Shown here: positions 1 through 6,930 of the stretch, one piece after another
How the letters are laid out: every line of letters starts with the position of its first letter
Numbering within the stretch: position 1 is the stretch's first letter
Source of the DNA: Vibrio sp. UBA2441
Lineage (GTDB): Bacteria; Pseudomonadota; Gammaproteobacteria; Enterobacterales; Vibrionaceae
DNA length: 18,683 nucleotides
Direction: 5' to 3'
Assembly (NCBI GenBank): GCA_002342685.1
Contig: DDQN01000011.1
Span: forward strand, 7,951-26,633
Translations under genes and position numbers: made by a program
Notes under the pieces: model-generated
Told to the model about the DNA's origin: nothing
Databases searched by the model: none
What the model saw: only the letters and a program-made list of their open reading frames with translations

Positions 1-95
1 CTATGGGCTATGGGCTATGCAGTAGTTTGATTTAAGAATATTGCTTTTTCAACAGATATTACTATTGCCTATTACCCATCACCTATTACCCATCT
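1..95. repeat. Short tandem repeats in the intergenic region downstream of nagZ
   Basis: Two simple direct repeats are visible. Positions 1-19 hold the 7-base unit ctatggg twice plus a partial third copy. Positions 68-95 hold a 14-base unit, cctattacccatca, followed by a near-identical copy differing only at the last base. The second contains cccat, the reverse complement of part of the first, so the two may be related. No gene can be read here. The first repeat may continue beyond the window edge. Function unknown; such repeats are often copy-number variable. Confidence 0.6.
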
Positions 96-100
96 ATTCT

Positions 101-1090
101 CTATGCTCCAATAACCCTCTTCATCGATTCATTGGCGTCTTTCCATTCCTGTGAACGTTTCAGGTCTGCCAGCGTAAAGGCATTTTTCTTAAACAAATGT
201 TGAGCTTGTGGCACTTGGGTAATGTCTAAATTATCGAGTATATCTATTTGAGATGAACGGTTATTGCACATCAACACCATATCACAACCCGCCTCTAGTG
301 ATTGTAGAGATCTCTCCGCGGGCCCGCCCATAACTGACGCACCTTCCATATTAAGGTCATCCGAAAATACAATACCCTTAAATCCTAACTGTTCTCTAAG
401 TACCTTTTTTAACCAGAATGGCGAGCCACTGGCAGGTTGAGAGTCATAGCCGGGATAAACAACATGAGCTGGCATCATGGCATCCAGTATTCCACTATCA
501 ATTTGAGCTTTAAAGATGGCCATATCCTGCTCGAAGATCCTTTCGCGGTGATCATAAGGCGTTTCTAAATGAGAGTCCTCAACTACGCCACCATGGCCGG
601 GAAAGTGTTTACCTGTGGTAGCCATACCCATCTCTTTCATCCCGGACATAAAAGCAGAACTGTAAGTCAGGATGGTTTCAATGTCCTTACCAAAAGATCG
701 GTTACCAATGGCTTTGCACTCATGACCTTTATCCAACACTGGAGCAAAGCTCAGATCGATATCATGAGCAATAAGTTCTGCAGACATCAGCCAACCGGCC
801 TGCTTCGCAAGCAGCTCACCTTGCGGGTACTCAGCAAAAGACTGTGCTGGCGGGATGAGGGAAAAGCCCTGTCGAAAACGTTGAACCCTTCCACCTTCCT
901 GATCGACACCGATAAGCACGTTATTTTTCGTTACACGGCGAATATCTTTATTCAGTGCCAAAAGTTGTTCACTATCATGATAGTTTCGAGTAAATAAAAT
1001 AACGCCACCTACGGTTGGGTGCTCTAATATTTCTCGATCCTCTTGAGTGAGTTCGTATCCCGCCACATCTAACCACAGAGGTCCCATCAT
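101..1090 (-). CDS. nagZ: Beta-N-acetylhexosaminidase NagZ (peptidoglycan recycling)
   Basis: Glycoside hydrolase family 3 enzyme, cytosolic, about 329 aa, the usual size of single-domain proteobacterial NagZ. It removes GlcNAc from GlcNAc-anhMurNAc and its peptides during cell-wall recycling. Visible motifs: GVDQEGGRVQR (61-71), IGNRSFG (128-134), KHFPGHG (161-167) followed by DSH (His174, the family's acid/base histidine), and FSDDLNMEG (242-250) with the nucleophile Asp244. There is no signal peptide, as expected for a cytosolic enzyme. Two adjacent ATG codons (1090 and 1087) are possible starts; AGAAGG lies 5 nt before the first and 8 nt before the second. It is divergent from anmK, whose product acts next in the pathway. 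In related bacteria the anhMurNAc-peptide products influence AmpC-type beta-lactamase induction; nothing here shows that this applies. Confidence 0.95.
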   Translation of the reverse strand: MMGPLWLDVAGYELTQEDREILEHPTVGGVILFTRNYHDSEQLLALNKDIRRVTKNNVLIGVDQEGGRVQRFRQGFSLIPPAQSFAEYPQGELLAKQAGWLMSAELIAHDIDLSFAPVLDKGHECKAIGNRSFGKDIETILTYSSAFMSGMKEMGMATTGKHFPGHGGVVEDSHLETPYDHRERIFEQDMAIFKAQIDSGILDAMMPAHVVYPGYDSQPASGSPFWLKKVLREQLGFKGIVFSDDLNMEGASVMGGPAERSLQSLEAGCDMVLMCNNRSSQIDILDNLDITQVPQAQHLFKKNAFTLADLKRSQEWKDANESMKRVIGA

Positions 1091-1241
1091 TCATACCTTC
1101 TAAAATCTTCACATAGTTCAAATAATTACAACAACTTGCAAATAATCCCTGTCGAAACTGTTTTACAATATGCCTCAGTTGTTTAAGTGGGTAGTATACT
1201 AAAATTACCTCAAGATGCGGAATTCAAAATAAAGGATAATA

Positions 1242-2381
1242 ATGAGCAATATGAAAAGAGCTCCTCTTTATATAGGCGTAATGTCCGGAACCAGCATGGA
1301 CGGCGTAGACACCGCTCTGGTTCAGATTAATTCATCTAAGGTGGAATTAATTGCTCAAGACTTTTTTCCAATAACAGACGCGCTAAAACAAGCGCTTCTC
1401 AGCATTTCAACAGGTCAGCCAACAACGCTTGTAAAAATCGGTGAACTTGACCAGCGTCTGGGGCACCTTTATGCCAATGCGGTAAATCAACTACTCAAAA
1501 AATCAGGAACAAAACCTTCCGACATTGTTGCTATTGGTAATCACGGTCAAACGGTCTTCCACCAGCCGAATGGAGATATCCCATTTACAATGCAGCTGGG
1601 AGACGCCAATATTATTGCCTGTAATACAGGCATCACGACTGTCGCTGACTTTCGTCGCAAAGATATCGCCCTTGGCGGGCAAGGCGCACCACTTGTGCCC
1701 GCATTTCATCAAACCATTTTCCCGCCGACAACATCTAGTGTAGTTGTACTGAATATTGGTGGCATCGCTAATATTTCTGTGATGCGTCCTGCTTTCCCAA
1801 CCATAGGTTATGATACTGGGCCCGGAAACATGCTAATGGATGCGTGGATTTACCAACAATTAGATAAACCTTATGACAAAGATGCGGAATACGCCAAGAC
1901 AGGTAAGGTGGTTCCTGAATTATTGCATCAAATGAGCAATGAGGCTTACTTGTTAAAACCTATCCCCAAAAGTACTGGAAGAGAATTGTTTAACCTAGAA
2001 TGGCTAGAAAACAAGCTGTCTTGTGTCAATCAACCTATATCAGGCGAAGATGTTCAGGCAACATTAGCGGAATTTACTGCTCAAACCATAGTGAACGAAG
2101 TGAAAAAATATGCTCAGGGCAACTTACCTCAGCTACTCGTTTGCGGCGGTGGTGCAAAAAACCCGCTAATTATGAAAAGAATTTCCAAGCTTCTTTTGGG
2201 GTGGTCAGTTTGCTCCACAGATGAAAAAGGCATAAGCAGTGACTCCATGGAGGCCATCGCATTTGCCTGGTTGGCTCAACGAAGAATTCATAATCTACCA
2301 AGTAATCTACCCGAAGTGACTGGTGCTAAACGCCTTGCTTCACTGGGTGTCATCTACCCAGCAGAACCAGAGAAATATTAA
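1242..2381 (+). CDS. anmK: Anhydro-N-acetylmuramic acid kinase AnmK
   Basis: Cytosolic sugar kinase of the ASKHA fold. It opens the 1,6-anhydro ring of anhMurNAc and phosphorylates it with ATP to MurNAc-6-phosphate. The 379-aa length matches the family. Motifs: IGVMSGTSMDGVD (11-23, phosphate-binding loop), AIGNHGQTVFH (97-107), ADFRRKDIALGGQGAP (135-150), NIGGIAN (171-177) and DTGPGN (191-196), which lies in the catalytic region. The chosen ATG has AAGGA 5 nt upstream; a second ATG at 1251 is possible but less well spaced. It is followed after only 2 nt by murQ, the next pathway enzyme, so the two are almost certainly co-transcribed and probably translationally coupled. Confidence 0.96.
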   Translation: MSNMKRAPLYIGVMSGTSMDGVDTALVQINSSKVELIAQDFFPITDALKQALLSISTGQPTTLVKIGELDQRLGHLYANAVNQLLKKSGTKPSDIVAIGNHGQTVFHQPNGDIPFTMQLGDANIIACNTGITTVADFRRKDIALGGQGAPLVPAFHQTIFPPTTSSVVVLNIGGIANISVMRPAFPTIGYDTGPGNMLMDAWIYQQLDKPYDKDAEYAKTGKVVPELLHQMSNEAYLLKPIPKSTGRELFNLEWLENKLSCVNQPISGEDVQATLAEFTAQTIVNEVKKYAQGNLPQLLVCGGGAKNPLIMKRISKLLLGWSVCSTDEKGISSDSMEAIAFAWLAQRRIHNLPSNLPEVTGAKRLASLGVIYPAEPEKY

Positions 2382-2383
2382 TT

Positions 2384-3301
2384 ATGACCAATGATGCGCT
2401 AATTTCAGCACTATCTAGCCTCGTTTCTGAGGGACGTAACCCCGAAACTATGGATATTGACTTATTGCCTTCGGAGCAAATACTTAAACGACTTAATATA
2501 CAGGATAAACAAGTGCCTGATGCTGTCGAAAAAGTGATACCTGAGGTTGCCTTAGCTGTAGATAAAATTACCAAAGCGTTTAAGTCCAACGGAAGGTTAA
2601 TATATACCGGGGCAGGAACAAGTGGACGTTTAGGTGTTTTAGATGCCTCTGAATGCCCCCCCACTTTCGGGGTGCCCGACAACATGGTGATAGGGCTTAT
2701 CGCTGGCGGTAATAAAGCCATGTTTAAAGCAGTTGAAGGCGCAGAGGATTCATCGGATCTTGGTGCTAACGATCTAAAACAGATAAAACTAAAGCCCAAT
2801 GATGTTGTTGTTGGTATTGCCGCTAGTGGCCGAACACCTTATGTCATTGGCGGATTGGAATATGCCAATGAGTTAGGGGCGACAACCGTTGCCTTGTCTT
2901 GTAACCCTGACTCGCCGATTGCGGAGATTGCCAGCATAGCTATCAGCCCGGTCGTAGGACCAGAGGCATTGACCGGCTCTACACGATTAAAGTCAGGGAC
3001 AGCACAAAAGCTGATACTCAATATGCTGACCACCGCTAGCATGATCCGTATAGGGAAGAGTTATCAAAACCTGATGGTTGACGTTAAAGCCAGCAATAAA
3101 AAACTCACTGCCAGAGCAGTTCGTATTGTGATTCAGGCTACAGAATGCAGCTCAGAAACGGCAAAACAATTTTTGGTTGAAACCAATTACGACGTCAAAC
3201 TATCAATATTAATGATACTGACCGGAATGGGTAAAGCCGAAGCTCAGCAACAACTTGATGTGCAGAACGGATTCTTACGTAAAGCAGTAGAAAAACAATA
3301 A
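2384..3301 (+). CDS. murQ: N-acetylmuramic acid 6-phosphate etherase MurQ
   Basis: SIS-domain lyase that removes the D-lactyl ether from MurNAc-6-P, giving GlcNAc-6-P and D-lactate. It is cytosolic and completes the route started by NagZ and AnmK. Its 305 aa are close to E. coli MurQ. The sugar-phosphate site GAGTSGRLGVLDASE (76-90) includes Glu90, equivalent by motif to the family's catalytic glutamate. EGAEDS (118-123), ASGRTPYV (147-154), KSGTAQK (203-209) and NLMVDVKASN (229-238) are also conserved family motifs. The ATG lies 2 nt after the anmK stop and only a weak AGAGA precedes it, which fits translational coupling. No murP-type PTS permease is adjacent, so the operon appears dedicated to internally recycled anhMurNAc rather than to MurNAc uptake (inference). 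Confidence 0.96.
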   Translation: MTNDALISALSSLVSEGRNPETMDIDLLPSEQILKRLNIQDKQVPDAVEKVIPEVALAVDKITKAFKSNGRLIYTGAGTSGRLGVLDASECPPTFGVPDNMVIGLIAGGNKAMFKAVEGAEDSSDLGANDLKQIKLKPNDVVVGIAASGRTPYVIGGLEYANELGATTVALSCNPDSPIAEIASIAISPVVGPEALTGSTRLKSGTAQKLILNMLTTASMIRIGKSYQNLMVDVKASNKKLTARAVRIVIQATECSSETAKQFLVETNYDVKLSILMILTGMGKAEAQQQLDVQNGFLRKAVEKQ

Positions 3302-3306
3302 CCCAC

Positions 3307-3325
3307 GCCGTTTAACAGAAACGGC
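3307..3325 (+). terminator. Probable terminator hairpin after murQ
   Basis: Perfect 7-bp stem gccgttt / aaacggc with a 5-nt loop (aacag), starting 6 nt after the murQ stop. It is followed by tagaactttt, a short and imperfect T tract, so it is probably a modest intrinsic terminator for anmK-murQ. Confidence 0.5.
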
Positions 3326-3347
3326 TAGAACTTTTCCCAAGCGGGAG

Positions 3348-3386
3348 TTAATTCAAGGTAAGCCTATAATACTTACCTTGAATTAA
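3348..3386. terminator. 15-bp perfect inverted repeat between convergent genes
   Basis: The arms at 3348-3362 and 3372-3386 are perfectly complementary over 15 bp, with a 9-nt loop (cctataata). The hairpin sits between the convergent murQ and lipoprotein genes, and its right arm overlaps the last codon and TAA stop of the lipoprotein gene. Neither side has a long T run, so it may act as a weak bidirectional terminator or as an mRNA 3'-end stabiliser rather than a classic terminator. Confidence 0.5.
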
Positions 3387-3724
3387 TTGGATTCGTTCCA
3401 GCCTCTTTGCCACTCCATACGGAATTTCTGAGCATTTACCGTTCCTTCACATACGCCTTCATAATATTGACCTGACAGACCAATCTGATAAGCAAAGTCA
3501 GGATTACAATACTCTTTAACACCTTTTAAATAGCCATTGTCGTACTCTGCCTGATTCGCCTGCCCCAGACTCTGTAATTCACTAAAAGAGCGTGTGTGCT
3601 GACCTTTTACGCCATCCCTATATCCCACTTCGAACCAATCACCCTCATTTGCCAACTCTTCGATACCAACAGAGCAGCCAGACAAAACAACTAACACCAA
3701 ACTGGAAAAAAAACTGAGCTTCAT
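3383..3724 (-). CDS. Small DUF2799-like outer-membrane lipoprotein
   Basis: 113-aa predicted lipoprotein. The signal peptide ends in a clear lipobox LSGC with Cys17 as the lipidated residue. Ser at +2 predicts outer-membrane rather than inner-membrane retention under the usual Lol rule. The mature part carries DWFEVGYRDGVKG and two further Gly-aromatic turns (YDNGYLKGVKEYC and YQIGLSGQYYEGVC), the pattern I associate with DUF2799 proteins, whose function is unknown. The two non-lipobox cysteines could form a disulfide. An AGGG lies 7 nt before the ATG. It is convergent with murQ and divergent from the cstA-like gene, so it is probably monocistronic. The lipoprotein call is firm; the family name rests on remembered motif similarity. 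Confidence 0.8.
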   Translation of the reverse strand: MKLSFFSSLVLVVLSGCSVGIEELANEGDWFEVGYRDGVKGQHTRSFSELQSLGQANQAEYDNGYLKGVKEYCNPDFAYQIGLSGQYYEGVCEGTVNAQKFRMEWQRGWNESN

Positions 3725-3886
3725 ATCATTACCCTATTCTTTATCATTTCAAATTTATTATTATTGCCCGAACCAGTGTATGCCGCTTAACTGAACATCA
3801 CACCGTTCAATTCTAGTATTGTCTATTTATCTGCTTCTATAAACCATTCATTTACTATATCAACCAGTAAAATCACTATTTAACCA

Positions 3887-3950
3887 CTGACGTCAGAAGC
3901 GAATGAATCTCGCGTTCATTGTTTCTAATATAGATGCTGAAATATATAAA
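3887..3950 (+). promoter_or_regulatory. Candidate promoter and operator region for the cstA-like gene
   Basis: The 249-bp gap between the lipoprotein and cstA-like genes contains three elements. A 10-bp perfect palindrome ctgacgtcag lies at 3887-3896. An inverted pair AATGAA (3902-3907) / TTCATT (3915-3920) has a 7-nt spacer. A TTGTTT (3919-3924) is followed after 18 nt by TATATA (3943-3948), a possible sigma-70 promoter. The inverted pair would abut or overlap the -35 box, as expected for a repressor or response-regulator site. No convincing TGTGA-N6-TCACA CRP site was found. All of this is by eye in AT-rich DNA, so confidence is low. Confidence 0.3.
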
Positions 3951-3973
3951 TAACCAAACGTGGGACAATTATT

Positions 3974-5458
3974 ATGATGTGGTTTCTCTTCTGTATTGCC
4001 GCTTTAATTGGCGGATACTTTATTTACGGTGCTTTTGTTGAAAAAGTTTTTGGTATCAACGAAAAACGTCAAACACCAGCACATACACTAAAAGACGGTG
4101 TAGACTTTGTACCAATGTCTACCAAGAAAGTTTACCTTGTTCAATTACTTAATATCGCTGGTGTTGGCCCAATTTTCGGCCCAATTATGGGTGCCCTTTA
4201 CGGCCCAGCGGCACTACTTTGGATTGTACTAGGTTGTATTTTTGCTGGTGCGGTACACGATTATTTCTCTGGCATGCTTTCTGTACGCAATAATGGCGCT
4301 TCCATTCCGACACTTACGGGACGTTACTTAGGTAATGGTGCCCGCCACTTTATGAACGTGTTCGCGATTGTACTGCTGCTATTAGTTGGTGTGGTTTTCG
4401 TTTCAGCACCAGCAGGCATGTTAACTAACCTAGTTAATGAACAGTCAAGCATGGAAATGTCAAAAGTTACCATGGTTGTACTTATCTTTGCTTATTACAT
4501 CATTGCAACGATTGTTCCTGTAGATAAGATCATCGGTCGATTCTATCCATTCTTTGGTGCGCTTCTGGTATTCATGTCAGTCGGCCTTATCGCCGCAGTT
4601 GGATTCTCTAGCGAGCATACTATTCTTGGTGGCTACGCTATTAGTGATATGTTTACTAACATGAACCCAAATAACCTTCCATTGTGGCCTGCGTTATTTA
4701 TCACTATTGCTTGTGGTGCTATCTCTGGTTTCCACGCAACTCAGTCACCTCTAATGGCTCGTTGCATGGAAAATGAAAAAAGTGGCCGCTTTGTCTTCTA
4801 CGGAGCTATGATTGGTGAAGGTATCATCGCGATTATTTGGTGTACGCTTGCATTAACTTTCTTTGGTACTGTAGAAGGACTTCAAGAAGCCGTTAAAGCA
4901 GGGGGCCCTGGTAACGTAGTTTACACTGCTTCATTTGGCCTGCTTGGCGTGTTTGGCGGTATCCTAGCCTTCCTTGGTGTTGTTATCCTGCCAATTACTT
5001 CAGGTGACACTGCATTCCGTTCTAGTCGTTTAATCCTTGCTGAATACTTTAATGTTGAGCAAAAAACATTACCAAAGCGTTTATTGATGGCAGTTCCGCT
5101 ATTCATTATTGGCGGCATCCTGACTCAAGTTGATTTCGGTATTATCTGGCGCTACTTTGGCTTTGCTAACCAGTCTACAGCGACTATGATGCTTTGGACT
5201 GCAGCTGCATACCTACTACGTCAAAACAAGCTCCACTGGATTGCCACTGTACCAGCTATGTTTATGACCACTGTATGTATTTCTTTCATCATGAGCAGTG
5301 CTAAGCTTGGCTTCGGCTTACCAATCAATATTTCAACGGTTATTGGTGTGGCATCGGCTCTTGCAATCACAGCCTATGTAATCAAGACATCAAAAGGTAA
5401 AGGTGAATCTGAACTGGCAGATGAAGAGAAACCTGAAGCGGTAACTAAAACCGCATAA
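3974..5458 (+). CDS. CstA-family peptide/pyruvate transporter, short form
   Basis: Polytopic inner-membrane protein of 494 aa in the carbon-starvation CstA family. Characterised members (CstA and BtsT of E. coli, about 700 aa) import peptides or pyruvate; this protein is the shorter form common in vibrios and relatives, and its substrate cannot be read from sequence. Family signatures: VGPIFGPIMGALYGP (64-78), AGAVHDYFSGMLSVR (91-105), FHATQSPLMARC (253-264) and GDTAFRSSR (344-352). Many hydrophobic segments run from residue 2 to about 470, and the tail is short, charged and probably cytoplasmic (KGKGESELADEEKPEAVTK). Two ATGs in tandem can start the protein; GGGA lies 8 nt before the first. 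Codons are more uniform than in the neighbours (many GGT, GTA, CGT), suggesting strong expression. It is monocistronic, closed by a strong terminator. Confidence 0.92.
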   Translation: MMWFLFCIAALIGGYFIYGAFVEKVFGINEKRQTPAHTLKDGVDFVPMSTKKVYLVQLLNIAGVGPIFGPIMGALYGPAALLWIVLGCIFAGAVHDYFSGMLSVRNNGASIPTLTGRYLGNGARHFMNVFAIVLLLLVGVVFVSAPAGMLTNLVNEQSSMEMSKVTMVVLIFAYYIIATIVPVDKIIGRFYPFFGALLVFMSVGLIAAVGFSSEHTILGGYAISDMFTNMNPNNLPLWPALFITIACGAISGFHATQSPLMARCMENEKSGRFVFYGAMIGEGIIAIIWCTLALTFFGTVEGLQEAVKAGGPGNVVYTASFGLLGVFGGILAFLGVVILPITSGDTAFRSSRLILAEYFNVEQKTLPKRLLMAVPLFIIGGILTQVDFGIIWRYFGFANQSTATMMLWTAAAYLLRQNKLHWIATVPAMFMTTVCISFIMSSAKLGFGLPINISTVIGVASALAITAYVIKTSKGKGESELADEEKPEAVTKTA

Positions 5459-5472
5459 AGTTATTAAGCACA

Positions 5473-5500
5473 AAAAAGGGTTCCGAAAGGAACCCTTTTT
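5473..5500. terminator. Strong bidirectional intrinsic terminator
   Basis: A perfect stem aaaaagggttcc / ggaaccctttttt-type arm (5473-5484 with 5489-5500) is closed by a GAAA tetraloop at 5485-5488. It ends in a T run on the plus strand and, read from the minus strand, also in a T run. It lies 15 nt after the cstA-like stop and about 60 nt beyond the stop of the giant minus-strand gene, so it can terminate both convergent transcripts. Confidence 0.92.
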
Positions 5501-5559
5501 CAGTTTGTAGTGTCATTAAATAGAAATGGTTAATTTAAAAACCAGATAACAAACTATCT

Positions 5560-6930
5560 TTAGTTCCATTCCAATATCAAATCAACTCTTCTGTTTTTAG
5601 AACGACCTAATTTAGTCAAATTAGAACCGATAGGATCCGCTTCGCCTTTTGCGACAACTTCAATAAGAGCAGGGTCGATTCCCAGCACTTCCAAATAGTC
5701 CTTAACTTCATTAGCTCGTTTCTCTGACAACTGCATATTAAACTCTTCAGTACCTGTAGAATCGGTATAGCCGAGCAGCAAGACGCTATACTCCTTCTTC
5801 GTCTCCATAAGTTGTGCTAACTGATACAAATTATACATTCCAGCGTTGCCAAGCTCATGACTTCCAATATCAAACATACTAATATCTAGTGTATATTTCT
5901 GATAATTTTCAAACGACAACTCTTCCGAATAAGCGATCGTATTGGCATCTTCATTTTCGTCACTAATCTCGTTTCCTGTGGAAGCTATCAAATAATCATC
6001 ATTTTGATTCGAAGAAAATTCATCATTAACTTGTTCGCTCGTTTTGGTCGAAGCATTCTCGTCCTTAACTTGCTCGTTATTTTCAGTTAAATCAGATTCG
6101 CCGTTAGCTAGTTCACTACTTTCTGTAGCCGTAGCTTCACTGTTATTCACTCGTCCATCAGTTTCAGCCGCAACCAACGCTTGTGCATCGTTATCTTCAT
6201 TAGAGGCCCTTTCATCATAAGTCCCCTCATCAGAAGTATTTCTAGTCAGGCTTTCAGAGTTTATGATGTTATTCCCCCCAAAGTAATATCCAATAGAGAG
6301 TCTGTATTGTACAGCATCCGCATCGTAAGCCATGACTTCCAGGCGACTAAACCAAGGAGATTTTGATGGTCGAAACTGCACTCCAGCTCCCGCATAAATA
6401 CCTGATTTTCGCTTAGAGCTGAGATGGATCCGATCGTTAGAAATGGTATTAAATGTTGTTCCAAGCCCTAACTTTCCATATAAATTAAAATATGAAGAAG
6501 GTTTTGGTGAGAACAAGAAGCCACCTAACATCAATGACGTATTGTGATATCCAATACTTTCACTACCGCTATAAACATCCGTCGCAGGGTTATTTGCATC
6601 GTATCGACTATTTATAAGTTCAGCTTCACCCAAGTAGGAATAATCAAATTCAACAAACCATCTAGGAGACAAGTGATAACCTAAGCCAATACTTCCCCCG
6701 AAAGACTCCTTCCCGTCAGGATCGTTACCCCAACCTTGTGATGATCGTTCCGGGTCAAGTGAACTTAAGCCAAGCCCTGCAATTCCATAAAAACAAGATG
6801 TATCATCAGCACCAATTTCATAGCCACAATAATTATCGCTTTCAGATGCTGTTGCAGTGACCGCTGTAAAGGTAAAAAATAGAGTTAGAATAGACTTTCT
6901 AGTACGGTAACCATGCCGCTTTATCGTCAA
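5560..6930 (-). other. OmpA-family outer-membrane protein segment, possibly separately translated from TTG
   Basis: The last 456 codons look like a complete OmpA-family protein. From an in-frame TTG at 6930 the text starts LTIKRHGYRTRK, then a hydrophobic core SILTLFFTFTAV and a TATA|SES cleavage site: a full Sec signal peptide. AGGAG at 6939-6943 is 8 nt upstream of that TTG. An approximately 190-aa barrel follows (GIAGLGLSS, FFEFDYS-like strands, ending GYYFGG), with two cysteines near its start, then an acidic Asn/Glu/Ser-rich linker of about 120 aa. Last is an OmpA domain (about 5905-5563) with LLLGYTDSTGTEEFN, LSEKRANEV and GRSKNRRVDLIL, carrying the family's Asp and Arg that bind diaminopimelate of peptidoglycan. 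Whether it is made alone, cut from the giant protein, or stays fused is not settled by sequence. Confidence 0.55.

Noticed and set aside
569..997. 142-codon plus-strand frame inside nagZ
   Set aside because: NagZ motifs are continuous on the other strand; this frame has no recognisable domain.
1091..1241. Sigma-70 promoters in the nagZ-anmK gap
   Set aside because: A TATACT at 1195-1200 looks like a -10 box, but no properly spaced -35 could be found on either strand, so no promoter is called.
2350..2799. 149-codon minus-strand frame over the anmK-murQ junction
   Set aside because: It overlaps two certain genes with intact motifs and shows no signal or domain.
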